Part shown: positions 1 to 7,315 of the stretch, piece after piece
How the letters are laid out: each line of letters begins with the position of its first letter
How positions within the stretch are numbered: position 1 is the first letter of the stretch
Program-made: the position numbers and the translations under genes
DNA from: Clostridium celatum DSM 1785
GTDB lineage: Bacteria > Bacillota > Clostridia > Clostridiales > Clostridiaceae
DNA length: 43,851 nucleotides
NCBI RefSeq assembly: GCF_000320405.1
Contig: NZ_KB291603.1
Span: forward strand, 22,870-66,720
Direction: 5' to 3'
Notes under the pieces: generated by a model
What the model was told of the DNA's origin: nothing
The model's database searches: none
What the model saw: only the letters and a program-made list of their open reading frames with translations

Positions 1-1
1 T

Positions 2-913
2 TCATTATTTGAAGATAATGCTGAATATGGATTAGGAATGTTCTTAGGTGTTAAAGCTATAAGAGATAGAGTTGCTGAAAATGTTAAGTTAGCATTAGAA
101 AGTGATTTAGCTGATGATACTAAGGTTATATTAAAGGATTGGTTAGATAATAAAGAAGAAAGTGCTGGAACTAGAGAAAGAGCAGATGCTTTAGTAGCTG
201 CACTTGAAAATAGTGATGCTGAAATAGCTAAGACTATATTAGCTGATAAAGAATTCTTCGTTAAGAGATCACAATGGATCTTTGGTGGAGATGGTTGGGC
301 ATATGACATCGGATACGGTGGACTTGACCATGTTCTTGCATCAGGAGAAAACGTAAATGTATTAGTATTTGATACAGAAGTTTATTCAAATACAGGTGGT
401 CAATCTTCTAAAGCTACACCAACAGCTGCAATAGCTAAGTTTGCTGCTTCTGGTAAGAGAACTAAGAAGAAAGATTTAGGAATGATGGCTATGAGCTATG
501 GTTATGTATATGTGGCTCAAGTTTCTATGGGTGCAGATAAGAACCAAGTTCTTAAAGCAATAGCTGAAGCAGAAGCTTATGATGGACCATCATTAATTAT
601 TGCTTATGCTCCATGTATAAATCATGGTATTAAAGCTGGTATGACTAATTCACAAGCTGAAGCTAAAAAAGCTGTTGATTGTGGATATTGGGCATTATAT
701 AGATATAATCCAACATTAAAGGGAACTAAAAATCCATTCACTTTAGATTCAAAAGAACCAAAGGGTGACTTCAGAGAATTCTTAATGGGTGAAGTTAGAT
801 ATGCTTCATTAGCTAAAGCTTTTCCAGAAGCTGCAGATGCTTTATTTGAAAAGACACAAGCTGATGCAATGGAAAGACTTGAAAATTATAGAAAACTTGC
901 AAATCAAGAATAA
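2..913 (+). CDS. nifJ: Pyruvate:ferredoxin (flavodoxin) oxidoreductase, C-terminal part
   Basis: This gene enters from the left edge, so only about 303 C-terminal residues are visible; the reading frame is open from base 2. The enzyme oxidises pyruvate with CoA to acetyl-CoA and CO2 and reduces ferredoxin in the cytoplasm. The visible part is the thiamine-diphosphate domain: the GDGWAYDIGYGG stretch with the following DTEVYSNTGGQ is the classic TPP/Mg-binding region, and the late PCINHG segment is also typical of single-chain PFOR. The missing part should hold the pyruvate-binding, CoA-binding and 2x[4Fe-4S] domains. A strong terminator follows directly. The reduced ferredoxin it makes is the expected electron source for the membrane hydrogenase at 22237-31087, but that link is inference. 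Family identity is very secure. Confidence 0.96.
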   Translation, partial: SLFEDNAEYGLGMFLGVKAIRDRVAENVKLALESDLADDTKVILKDWLDNKEESAGTRERADALVAALENSDAEIAKTILADKEFFVKRSQWIFGGDGWAYDIGYGGLDHVLASGENVNVLVFDTEVYSNTGGQSSKATPTAAIAKFAASGKRTKKKDLGMMAMSYGYVYVAQVSMGADKNQVLKAIAEAEAYDGPSLIIAYAPCINHGIKAGMTNSQAEAKKAVDCGYWALYRYNPTLKGTKNPFTLDSKEPKGDFREFLMGEVRYASLAKAFPEAADALFEKTQADAMERLENYRKLANQE

Positions 914-919
914 ATATTA

Positions 920-947
920 GGGGCTATGCATAGCATAGCCTCTTTTT
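920..947 (+). terminator. Rho-independent terminator of the oxidoreductase gene
   Basis: A GGGCTATG stem (from 921) pairs with CATAGCC (934-940) around a 5-nt loop and is followed by five T (943-947). It lies a few bases after the stop codon. Confidence 0.9.
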
Positions 948-1194
948 AGTTAATAGTTAGTTAGAAATAGAGTAAGTAAATGACTTTTTATTTCCTTAAA
1001 ATTCCACTTTACTTGATTGAATTTGAAGTGAAAATAAAATTTTAGTGAAAATAATATATTTTTCTTTTATTTTCCTCAAAATAGGGGTACAATTATAAAG
1101 ACTACTTAAGTTAAATAAAAATTTATAATTTTATCTTTTAAATGTTTATTTTCAAGATAAATTGTTTAACTTATTATTAAGGAGGAATGTAAAC

Positions 1195-1512
1195 ATGGAA
1201 AAAGAATTAAATAAATGCGGTGAAGGCTGCGGATGCGGACACGAACATAATCACGATCACGGATGTGGAGATAACTGTGGATGTGGAGAACACGAACATG
1301 AACACTTCGTTGTAGATTTAGAAGATGACAATGGAAATGTAATTTCATGTCCAATAGTTGATGCTTTTGAATTTGAAGAAAACGAATATGTTTTAGCTCA
1401 AAATCCAGAAGATGAGTCAGTATATCTTTTCAGATCAACTGAAGAAGGAGAACTTATAGTTCCAGAAGAAGCTGAATTTGATAAAGTTACTGAAACTACA
1501 CTAACGTATTAG
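1195..1512 (+). CDS. DUF1292 protein with Cys/His-rich metal-binding-like N-terminus
   Basis: A 105-residue protein. The ATG at 1195 is chosen because GGAGG (1181-1185) sits 9 nt upstream; the longer in-frame opening from 1162 has no ribosome site. Residues 8-37 are a run of CGC, HEH, HDH and HEHEH motifs with about eight Cys and eight His, which looks like a soft-metal or zinc/nickel-binding tract. Residues 38-105 are an acidic, beta-rich domain matching the DUF1292 pattern (VDLEDDNGN, then VYLFR and VPEEAEFDKV). DUF1292 proteins are common in Clostridia and have no settled function. It is monocistronic, between two terminators. Metal binding is inferred from composition only. Confidence 0.88.
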   Translation: MEKELNKCGEGCGCGHEHNHDHGCGDNCGCGEHEHEHFVVDLEDDNGNVISCPIVDAFEFEENEYVLAQNPEDESVYLFRSTEEGELIVPEEAEFDKVTETTLTY

Positions 1513-1528
1513 CTGACGAATAATAATA

Positions 1529-1566
1529 AAAAGTTGTAACAATTTAATTGTTGCAACTTTTTTTTA
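1529..1566 (+). terminator. Rho-independent terminator of the DUF1292 gene
   Basis: A 12-bp stem (AAGTTGTAACAA at 1531-1542 with TTGTTGCAACTT at 1548-1559) is followed by a T run to 1565. The left target duplication of the insertion sequence begins inside this T run. Confidence 0.9.
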
Positions 1567-1596
1567 TAAGGCTCTGTTAGATTAAATTGTTGATAT
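1562..1596 (+). repeat. Left target duplication and terminal inverted repeat of the IS
   Basis: TTTTATAA (1562-1569) is the left copy of the target duplication. The left inverted repeat begins GGCTCTGTTAGA at 1570; a second matching block GTTGATAT ends near 1596. It matches the right end in 23 of 27 positions. Confidence 0.93.
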
Positions 1597-1601
1597 TGTA
1601 C

Positions 1602-1633
1602 TCAAAATAGGGTTGTACAAATTACAACCCTAT
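1602..1633 (-). terminator. Terminator of the IS passenger gene
   Basis: An 11-bp perfect stem (ATAGGGTTGTA at 1607-1617 with its complement at 1623-1633) has a 5-nt loop. Read on the minus strand it ends in TTTTG and lies just downstream of the passenger stop codon, inside the left end of the element. Confidence 0.75.
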
Positions 1634-1637
1634 CTAA

Positions 1638-2051
1638 CTATAAACTCTGTTTAGATTCCCTAACAATATTTCTATTGCAAAGGTCTATCTTCAATTTATT
1701 CATCAATTCTTTAGTATTATTACTAAACACTAATTCTGTTATTATAGCATCTTCGTCTCTTAATCCAAATTGCTCTCTTCTAACTAAATACAAATAACTT
1801 ATGTTAGTATGATATATATTTATAACATTGGTTATTGGTCCATTCGCAAACATTTCAGTTTCAGTTGGGTCTACACTGTCATGAATTTCAAGTAATGATG
1901 TTAATATGTTATAATTAGGAATATAAAAACCCAAAGAAATAATTATATCTTTCATGTCGTTATTATAAAATTCTAATTCTTTATCTAATAAAAAATCCTT
2001 TATAATATCATCATTATCATAATCTCTTAGAATTTTTATAAGTTCATTCAT
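1638..2051 (-). CDS. Unknown passenger protein of the insertion sequence
   Basis: A 137-residue acidic protein that I do not recognise. The ATG at 2051 is preceded by GAGGTGGGGG at suitable spacing. No signal peptide, membrane segment, metal motif or known catalytic signature is visible. The N-terminal half is rich in D, N, E and I (NELIKILRDYDNDD), and the sequence reads like a soluble alpha/beta or helical protein. It lies within the terminal repeats downstream of the transposase, with its own likely promoter (2091-2118) and a terminator near the element's left end, so it is an independently expressed cargo gene. Candidate roles are regulation of transposition or a host-advantage trait, but the sequence shows neither. 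Confidence 0.75.
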   Translation of the reverse strand: MNELIKILRDYDNDDIIKDFLLDKELEFYNNDMKDIIISLGFYIPNYNILTSLLEIHDSVDPTETEMFANGPITNVINIYHTNISYLYLVRREQFGLRDEDAIITELVFSNNTKELMNKLKIDLCNRNIVRESKQSL

Positions 2052-2090
2052 AATCCCCCACCTCGTAATCTTTCAGTATAATTTTTACAT

Positions 2091-2118
2091 ATAATACTAA
2101 CAAACATACACTTATCAA
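2091..2118 (-). promoter_or_regulatory. Likely sigma-A promoter of the passenger gene
   Basis: On the minus strand, TTGATA (2113-2118) and TATTAT (2091-2096) are separated by 16 nt. They sit between the transposase stop and the passenger ribosome site. Confidence 0.5.
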
Positions 2119-2125
2119 GCAATAC

Positions 2126-3160
2126 CTAAAAGAAATTATATTTTATTTCCTTGTATCCTTCTATCTTAGTGTCAACAAATGGAATTACACTATGGATAAG
2201 CATATTCTTTGTTTTTATAACTTCTTTATCAGTGCTAAAACTTTGTAGCCACTTATACCAACTCATATAATTAGATAGAAATTTAGTAGACACTCCTTTA
2301 AATCTATACATCCAAATTTTCAGGTTACTATGCAACGAATTAACATGATTTATATGGTATATATCATTTTTATAATGACCTCTTGCTATTTTTTTATGGT
2401 CTAATTCAAGGTCTTTGGCAAATTGTATATACGATTTATGGCTATCTGTACAGATTATTGAGTTAGAGTCTATCCTTCCTTCATAAAGCCTTTCAAGAGC
2501 ATTGTAAGTAACCCTTCCTTTACATAAGGGTTCTAATATTATATTTCCATTTCTATCAATTGCTGTTGCTATACAAACCTGTTCATTACTTATACCACGT
2601 TTCTTAACTTGTTTGCCTCTTTTTCGAGCAGGTCTCGGCATTTTAAAACCACTCTTTTTATGATTCCCCTTGAAAGATTCGGCAACAAATGTTTCGTCCA
2701 TTTCTACTATACCGTCTACATCACCAACACCCATAAATGCTCTTATACAATCAAGAATTTTATGTCTCATATAAAATGATGTTTTAACACCTACACCTAC
2801 ATTTTCAGCGTTCTTTCTTATAGAAAGTCCTATAACCATTCCTTTAACATATTCAATCCACGTTTGTAGAGGTAACTTAGTACAGGATAACGCAGATTTA
2901 GTTAAATCATTAAAGGATTTACTACAAGAACGACATACATAACGTTGCTTACCATTCAATTTACCATTCTTTACTACAGAAGTAGATTCGCAATGGGGGC
3001 AACATTGCCCCTTGCTAAATCTTGATTCTCTAAACTCTTTATTAAGACTTACATTAGATGAGCCAAGAGTAAGCATCTCACCTATATAGTTAAATAATTC
3101 TCTTAACTGGTATTCACTAAGTGATGTTATATCTGACTTTATATTTGAAAGAGTTGCCAT
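2126..3160 (-). CDS. IS1595-family (ISXO2-like) transposase
   Basis: A 344-residue transposase. The ATG at 3160 follows GGAGG at good spacing. A zinc ribbon is seen at C54/C57 and C76/C79, followed by a helical linker. The catalytic ISXO2-like domain has D155 (in VEMDETF), D239 (in ICTDSHKSY) and the NSLH-LK block with N274 and K281. This fits the DD-N-K arrangement that IS1595 members use in place of a plain DDE triad. The C-terminal FKGVSTKFLSNYMSWYKW pattern is also typical. The frame is intact and the element ends are present, so the enzyme is probably active. Confidence 0.93.
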   Translation of the reverse strand: MATLSNIKSDITSLSEYQLRELFNYIGEMLTLGSSNVSLNKEFRESRFSKGQCCPHCESTSVVKNGKLNGKQRYVCRSCSKSFNDLTKSALSCTKLPLQTWIEYVKGMVIGLSIRKNAENVGVGVKTSFYMRHKILDCIRAFMGVGDVDGIVEMDETFVAESFKGNHKKSGFKMPRPARKRGKQVKKRGISNEQVCIATAIDRNGNIILEPLCKGRVTYNALERLYEGRIDSNSIICTDSHKSYIQFAKDLELDHKKIARGHYKNDIYHINHVNSLHSNLKIWMYRFKGVSTKFLSNYMSWYKWLQSFSTDKEVIKTKNMLIHSVIPFVDTKIEGYKEIKYNFF

Positions 3161-3174
3161 AAATCTTACCTCCG

Positions 3175-3204
3175 ATAGTGTTATTATCTATATTATAACA
3201 CTAT
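3175..3204. repeat. 10-bp perfect inverted repeat over the transposase promoter region
   Basis: ATAGTGTTAT (3175-3184) and ATAACACTAT (3195-3204) flank 10 nt. On the minus strand the upstream arm contains TATAAT, a likely -10 box, and the downstream arm ends just before the GGAGG of the transposase. It could be an operator, or an RNA hairpin that limits translation of read-through transcripts. Confidence 0.6.
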
Positions 3205-3221
3205 TTAAGACTTATATGCAC

Positions 3222-3256
3222 ATATCAACATTATTGTCTAACAGAGCCTTTTATAA
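3222..3256 (-). repeat. Right terminal inverted repeat and target duplication of the IS
   Basis: The right inverted repeat ends TCTAACAGAGCC at 3248, the complement of the left tip. TTTTATAA at 3249-3256 repeats the left flank exactly. Confidence 0.93.
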
Positions 3257-3441
3257 AATAATTTAAATGTTTAGAGTTAATTATTTATACGTAAGAAGGT
3301 GTTTTAATTTACTTTTTAATAGTTAAATGATATATTTTTATTATGGGAAATATTACTTAAATTCTTAAAATTTAATCTTATATTTTAAGGTTTAATGGAA
3401 TAACAAATAAGTTGATGAATTAAACTAAGATAAAGAAAAAG

Positions 3442-3470
3442 TTGAAGTAAATTTATATTAAAAATATAGA
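3442..3470 (+). promoter_or_regulatory. Likely promoter of the PHP gene
   Basis: TTGAAG (3442-3447) and TATAGA (3465-3470) are spaced by 17 nt, about 55 nt before the start codon. The rest of the gap from the IS end to here shows nothing distinctive. Confidence 0.45.
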
Positions 3471-3525
3471 TAAGTTTTTATATTAATTGGAGATTAAAGC
3501 TTCACTTAAAGAAAAGGTGAATAAG

Positions 3526-4353
3526 ATGAAGTATGCGGATTTACATATTCATTCTAATTATTCTGATGGAATTAAAAGCCCAGAAGAAATAATAAATATA
3601 GCAATGAAAAAAAATATTAAATATATATCCATAACGGATCATGATTCTATTGCATCACAATATGTAATTAATAATAAGTATGAAGGAATAAATATAATTC
3701 CTGGAATAGAACTTAGTACAGAGTATCAAGAGATGGAATTGCATATTTTAGGCTATTTTATTGATATAAATAATAGTTCATTAAAAGAAATGGTTGATAA
3801 ATTAAATTTTCAAAGAATAAAAAGAGTAGAGGAAATATTAATTAATTTAAAAAATCATGATATAAATTTAGATATAGAAGATTTAGCTATAGATATTGAT
3901 TGTACTGTGGGGAGAAGTCATGTAGCAAATGCTATGGTTAAAAAGGGATATTTCGAAGATTACAAAAGTGCTTTTAGAAGTTTTTTAATTAAAGGAAAGC
4001 CAGGATATGTTAAAGGGTTTAGATTAAACTATAAAGAGTGTATAGAAACTATAAATTCTGCAGGTGGTGTTGCTATATTAGCACATCCTGGACAAATATA
4101 TAGAAAGATAGAAGTTGAAAATATTGTTAAAGAATTAAAATGTTTTGGGCTTAAAGGAATTGAAGTTTATCATCCAAGCCATTCGCAAAGTGATATTAAT
4201 AAGTTCTTCAATATTTCTAGAAAACATAAATTATATGTTACTGGAGGAAGTGATTATCATGGTAGAGTTAAAGAATGTAAAGCAGCAAGAATTGGTAGTT
4301 ACGGTTTAAATGAAGAATTATTAAATAAATTTATTAATTTTAATAGAAAGTAA
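3526..4353 (+). CDS. PHP-domain metal-dependent phosphoesterase
   Basis: A 275-residue protein of the PHP family related to 3',5'-nucleotide bisphosphate phosphatase/5'-3' exonuclease RNase AM-type enzymes. The ATG at 3526 is preferred because AAAGGTG lies 6 nt upstream; the longer TTG opening at 3487 has no ribosome site. Metal motifs are visible: DLHIHSNYSDG near the N-terminus, ITDHDS around residue 41, IPGIELS around 65, AHPGQ in the second half, and GGSDYHG near the C-terminus. Together they form the usual trinuclear PHP site. The next gene starts 15 nt after its stop, so the two are likely co-transcribed. The substrate is inferred from family only. Confidence 0.88.
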   Translation: MKYADLHIHSNYSDGIKSPEEIINIAMKKNIKYISITDHDSIASQYVINNKYEGINIIPGIELSTEYQEMELHILGYFIDINNSSLKEMVDKLNFQRIKRVEEILINLKNHDINLDIEDLAIDIDCTVGRSHVANAMVKKGYFEDYKSAFRSFLIKGKPGYVKGFRLNYKECIETINSAGGVAILAHPGQIYRKIEVENIVKELKCFGLKGIEVYHPSHSQSDINKFFNISRKHKLYVTGGSDYHGRVKECKAARIGSYGLNEELLNKFINFNRK

Positions 4354-4367
4354 TGGGGGCAAAAGGC

Positions 4368-5560
4368 ATGAATTTTTCAAATAAAGCAGAAAGAATAGAA
4401 CCATCGGTAACTTTAGCTATAACAGCAAAAGCTAAAGAAATGAAAGCAAATGGAATAAATGTAATTAGCTTTAGTGCAGGTGAGCCAGATTTTAATACAC
4501 CTAAGAATATAATTAATGCAGCTATAAAGGCTATGGAAGATGGAAATACTAAATATACAAATGTTAATGGAATAATTTCATTAAGAGAAGCAATATGTAA
4601 AAAGCTTAAGGAAGATAATAATTTAGATTATAATCCTTCACAAATAGTAGCTTCTACTGGAGCAAAGCAAAGTCTTGCTAATACATTTTTAGCTATATTA
4701 AATCCAGGTGATGAGGTTATTGTTCCAAATCCTTATTGGGTAAGTTATCCTGAACTTATAGCTTTAGCAGACGGAAAAGCTGTTTTTGTAAAAAGTGATG
4801 AAAGTAGTGAGTATAAATTTACAAAGGAAAATTTAGAAGAAGTAGTTACTGAAAAAACAAAAGCTATTGTATTAAATACTCCTAATAATCCAACAGGAAC
4901 AATTTATTCAGAAGATGAATTAAATATAATTGCGGAATTTGCAAAAAAGCATGATTTAATTATTATTTCAGATGAAATGTATGAAAAGCTTGTATATGAT
5001 GGAGAAAAGCATGTAAGTATTGCTAGTTTATCAAAAGATGCATATGAAAGAACTGTAGTTATAAATGGATTATCTAAATCTTATGCAATGACTGGATGGA
5101 GAATGGGATATTCAGCATCTAGTGAAAAAATAGCAAAGCTTATGACTAATATACAAAGTCATATGACATCTAATGTATGTTCAATAACTCAATATGCAGC
5201 GGTAGAAGCGTTAAATGGACCACAAGACGAAATACAACACATGATTAAAGAGTTTGAAAAAAGAAGAAATTATATGGTTTCTGAACTTGAGAAAATGAAA
5301 AATATAAGTATAATAAACCAAAAGGTGCATTTTATATTATGATAAATATTGAAAAATATTTAGGAAAGAAACTTAATAGGGATATAATTAATAACTCTAT
5401 GGATTTTGCTGCTAAATTATTGGAAGAAGAGCAAGTTGCAGTTATTCCAGGAAGAGCATTTGGCCTTGATAATTATTTAAGAGTGTCATATGCAACTTCA
5501 TTAGATGCAATTAAAGAAGGGTTAGTTAGAATTAATAAGTTTATTGAAAAGTTAGACTAA
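4368..5560 (+). pseudogene. Class I (aspartate-type) aminotransferase, frameshifted near the C-terminus
   Basis: A PLP-dependent fold-type I aminotransferase in two frames. The first part (from the ATG at 4368, 324 codons) has the family start (SNKAERIEPSVTL), SAGEPDFNTP, NTPNNPTG and the PLP lysine K237 in GLSKSYAMTGWRMGY. It ends at a premature TGA at 5340-5342. The expected continuation (PKGAFYIM then INIEKYLGKK) is in the next frame over, and the tail to 5560 is complete with NYLRVSYATS. Around 5315-5320 the text reads AAACCAAAAGGT where one more base, for example AACCCAAAAGGT, would restore Asn-Pro-Lys-Gly. So one base appears to be lost. The truncated product lacks the small-domain C-terminus with a substrate-binding Arg, so it should be inactive unless the indel is a sequencing error. 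Confidence 0.85.
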
Positions 5561-5570
5561 TAAATATTTA

Positions 5571-5602
5571 AGAGGCTGTTGCTATTTAATGCGCAGCCTT
5601 TA
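5571..5602 (+). terminator. Weak terminator after the aminotransferase
   Basis: AGGCTG pairs with CAGCCT, extended by GC pairs and one bulge across a TATTTAAT loop, but the T tract is short (TTT). Read-through to the next gene is possible. Confidence 0.45.
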
Positions 5603-5647
5603 ATATGTACTATATTAAAAGAAAAAGTTAAAAATGGAGGATTAGAC

Positions 5648-6286
5648 GTGGAGAAATTAGCAATATTTGATATAGATTATACTATAACAAGAAAAGAAAC
5701 ATTAATGGAGTTTTTTAAATATATCGTATTAAAGGATATAAAAAATATAAGATTTTTACCAAGGGCTTTATATTCAGGATTGATGTATAGCATAAAAGTA
5801 TATGATGAAAAAAGAGTTAAAGAGTGTTTTTTAAAGTTTATTGAAAATATAGAAGAAAAAGATTTAGCTATTTTAACAAAGCAATTTTATGATGAAAGAT
5901 TAAGTACAATTCTTTATAAAGATGCTGTTGATATGATAAAAAAACTTAAAAGAGAAGGATATATGGTAATTTTAATATCTGCATCACCGGAATTTTATAT
6001 TAAAGAGTTTTATGCAATTAAAGAAGTTGATTTGATAATAGGAACTAAATTCAAATTTGAAAATGGTAAATTTATAAGAGAAATGCATGGTAATAACTGC
6101 AAAGGAGAAGAAAAAGTTAGAAGATTAAATGAAGTTTTAAAAGAGAAGAATATAAATGCAGATTTTAAAAATTCATATATGTTCTCAGATTCGCTTTCAG
6201 ATAAGCCATTATTAGATTTAGTAGGTAAACCATACTTAATTAATTATAAAAAGAAACATGAAATAGAAATATTAAATTGGAAATAA
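5648..6286 (+). CDS. HAD-IB (SerB-like) phosphatase
   Basis: A 212-residue cytosolic hydrolase. The GTG at 5648 has GGAGG 7 nt upstream; the longer frame from 5579 starts in the preceding hairpin and is rejected. HAD motif I is DIDYTIT (D8, D10), motif II is the serine in ILISASPEF, the motif III lysine is in the NCKGEEKVRR region, and motif IV is SDSLSDKPLL. A helical cap lies between motifs I and II. Subfamily IB contains phosphoserine and lipid-phosphate phosphatases, so the substrate could be phosphoserine or another small phosphate ester. It sits between two aminotransferases, which mildly supports an amino-acid role, but this remains open. Confidence 0.85.
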   Translation: MEKLAIFDIDYTITRKETLMEFFKYIVLKDIKNIRFLPRALYSGLMYSIKVYDEKRVKECFLKFIENIEEKDLAILTKQFYDERLSTILYKDAVDMIKKLKREGYMVILISASPEFYIKEFYAIKEVDLIIGTKFKFENGKFIREMHGNNCKGEEKVRRLNEVLKEKNINADFKNSYMFSDSLSDKPLLDLVGKPYLINYKKKHEIEILNWK

Positions 6287-6314
6287 AATTTAAAGATTAA
6301 ATGGAGTTAATATT

Positions 6315-7118
6315 ATGGAAGCTATAAATAAATTTTATTTAAATAATGGAGATATATTTCCTATTGAAAAATTTACTGACGAAGATTATAAAGAAAAAAT
6401 AATATATGAAGTATTGAGAGTGGTTAATGGAAAACCAGCATTCTTAAAAGATCATTTAGAAAGAATGAAGAAATCATTTAAGCTTATACATAAAGAATTT
6501 CCGTTCAATGATGAAAAAATAAAAGAATTAATAGATAAAGTTATTAAAGCTAATGATGATGTTATTGGAAATATAAAAATTACTTATAATACTACAAGTG
6601 GTAATTTTAAAATATATTATATAATGCATTCCTATCCAAGTGCAGAATATTATAAAAAAGGAATAAAGACTATACTTTACTATGGAGAAAGAGAAAATCC
6701 AAACTTAAAGATAGTTAGCACTGATTTTAGGGCTAAAATTGCAGAGAAAATGAAAGAGGCTAATGCGCATGAAGCACTTTTAGTAGATAGAAATGGATTT
6801 ATAACAGAGGGAAGTAAATCAAATTTCTTTGGAATAAAGGATGGAAAACTTATAACAGCAAAAGCAGAGCATGTTCTTAAGGGAATTACAAGAGATAAAA
6901 TATTTAAAATAGCAAATGAATTGGGAATAAAAATAGAAGAAAAAGAGGTAAAAGCATCAGAAGTAGGGGAGTTAGATGCAGTATTTATTTCAGGAACTTC
7001 TGTTGCTATATTACCAATTGAAAAAATTGATAATATTAAATTTGATGTTAATAATGAAGTCTTAAGAAAAATTATGAATATATATGAAGAACTTTTAGAA
7101 GGTAAAAGGGAAATATAA
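6315..7118 (+). CDS. Class IV aminotransferase (branched-chain or aminodeoxychorismate lyase-like)
   Basis: A 267-residue fold-type IV PLP enzyme. The ATG at 6315 follows TGGAG at good spacing. The N-terminal part has YEVLRVVNGKPAFLKDHLERM, the usual R/H-containing entry strand. The likely PLP lysine is in the STDFRAKIAEK segment. ALLVDRNGFITEGSKSNFF is the diagnostic E-G-S-x-S-N block, and LKGITRD and FISGTSVAILPI complete the domain. Length fits D-amino-acid transaminase, BCAT-like and ADC-lyase groups; these cannot be separated by eye. No folate or isoleucine genes are adjacent. It ends before a strong terminator. Confidence 0.88.
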   Translation: MEAINKFYLNNGDIFPIEKFTDEDYKEKIIYEVLRVVNGKPAFLKDHLERMKKSFKLIHKEFPFNDEKIKELIDKVIKANDDVIGNIKITYNTTSGNFKIYYIMHSYPSAEYYKKGIKTILYYGERENPNLKIVSTDFRAKIAEKMKEANAHEALLVDRNGFITEGSKSNFFGIKDGKLITAKAEHVLKGITRDKIFKIANELGIKIEEKEVKASEVGELDAVFISGTSVAILPIEKIDNIKFDVNNEVLRKIMNIYEELLEGKREI

Positions 7119-7189
7119 AATTTAGGGTGGTTGAAAGTTTAAAAGTAATTTTTAATACTGTAAAAACCTAATTATAATATAAATAAAAG

Positions 7190-7246
7190 AACTGTATCAA
7201 AAATATTTATCAACATGAAAATATTTTTTGATACAGTTTTATTTTA
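7190..7246 (+). terminator. Strong hairpin terminator, probably bidirectional
   Basis: A stem of about 19 bp (AACTGTATCAAAAATATTT at 7190-7208 with its complement ending at 7238) has a short loop and a TTTTATTTT tail. It lies between convergent genes. Read on the minus strand it is followed by CTTTTATTT and could also stop the pyrophosphatase transcript. Confidence 0.88.
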
Positions 7247-7315
7247 GAATTTACTTATAATTAAATAACAAATTACATTATAAAAGTTATGTGCTATTTA
7301 TAGTTATAGTTTAAA

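Larger units (their letters stand above)
1570..3248 (-). mobile_element. Complete IS1595-family insertion sequence with a passenger gene
   Basis: A 1679-bp element bounded by imperfect inverted repeats that share a perfect 12-bp tip (GGCTCTGTTAGA). It is flanked by identical 8-bp direct repeats TTTTATAA (1562-1569 and 3249-3256). Eight base pairs is the duplication size known for IS1595-family transposition. Inside, both genes run on the minus strand: a 344-residue zinc-ribbon/DDE transposase and, downstream, a 137-residue unknown protein with its own promoter and terminator. Some IS1595-family elements are known to carry passenger genes, including tISCpe8 of Clostridium perfringens with a lincomycin-resistance gene. 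The intact repeats, open transposase frame and perfect duplication suggest recent insertion. Confidence 0.93.

Noticed and set aside
5300..5350. Programmed frameshift in the aminotransferase.
   Set aside because: There is no slippery heptamer, downstream pseudoknot or stimulatory upstream ribosome-like site, and this enzyme family does not use recoding. A plain indel is simpler.
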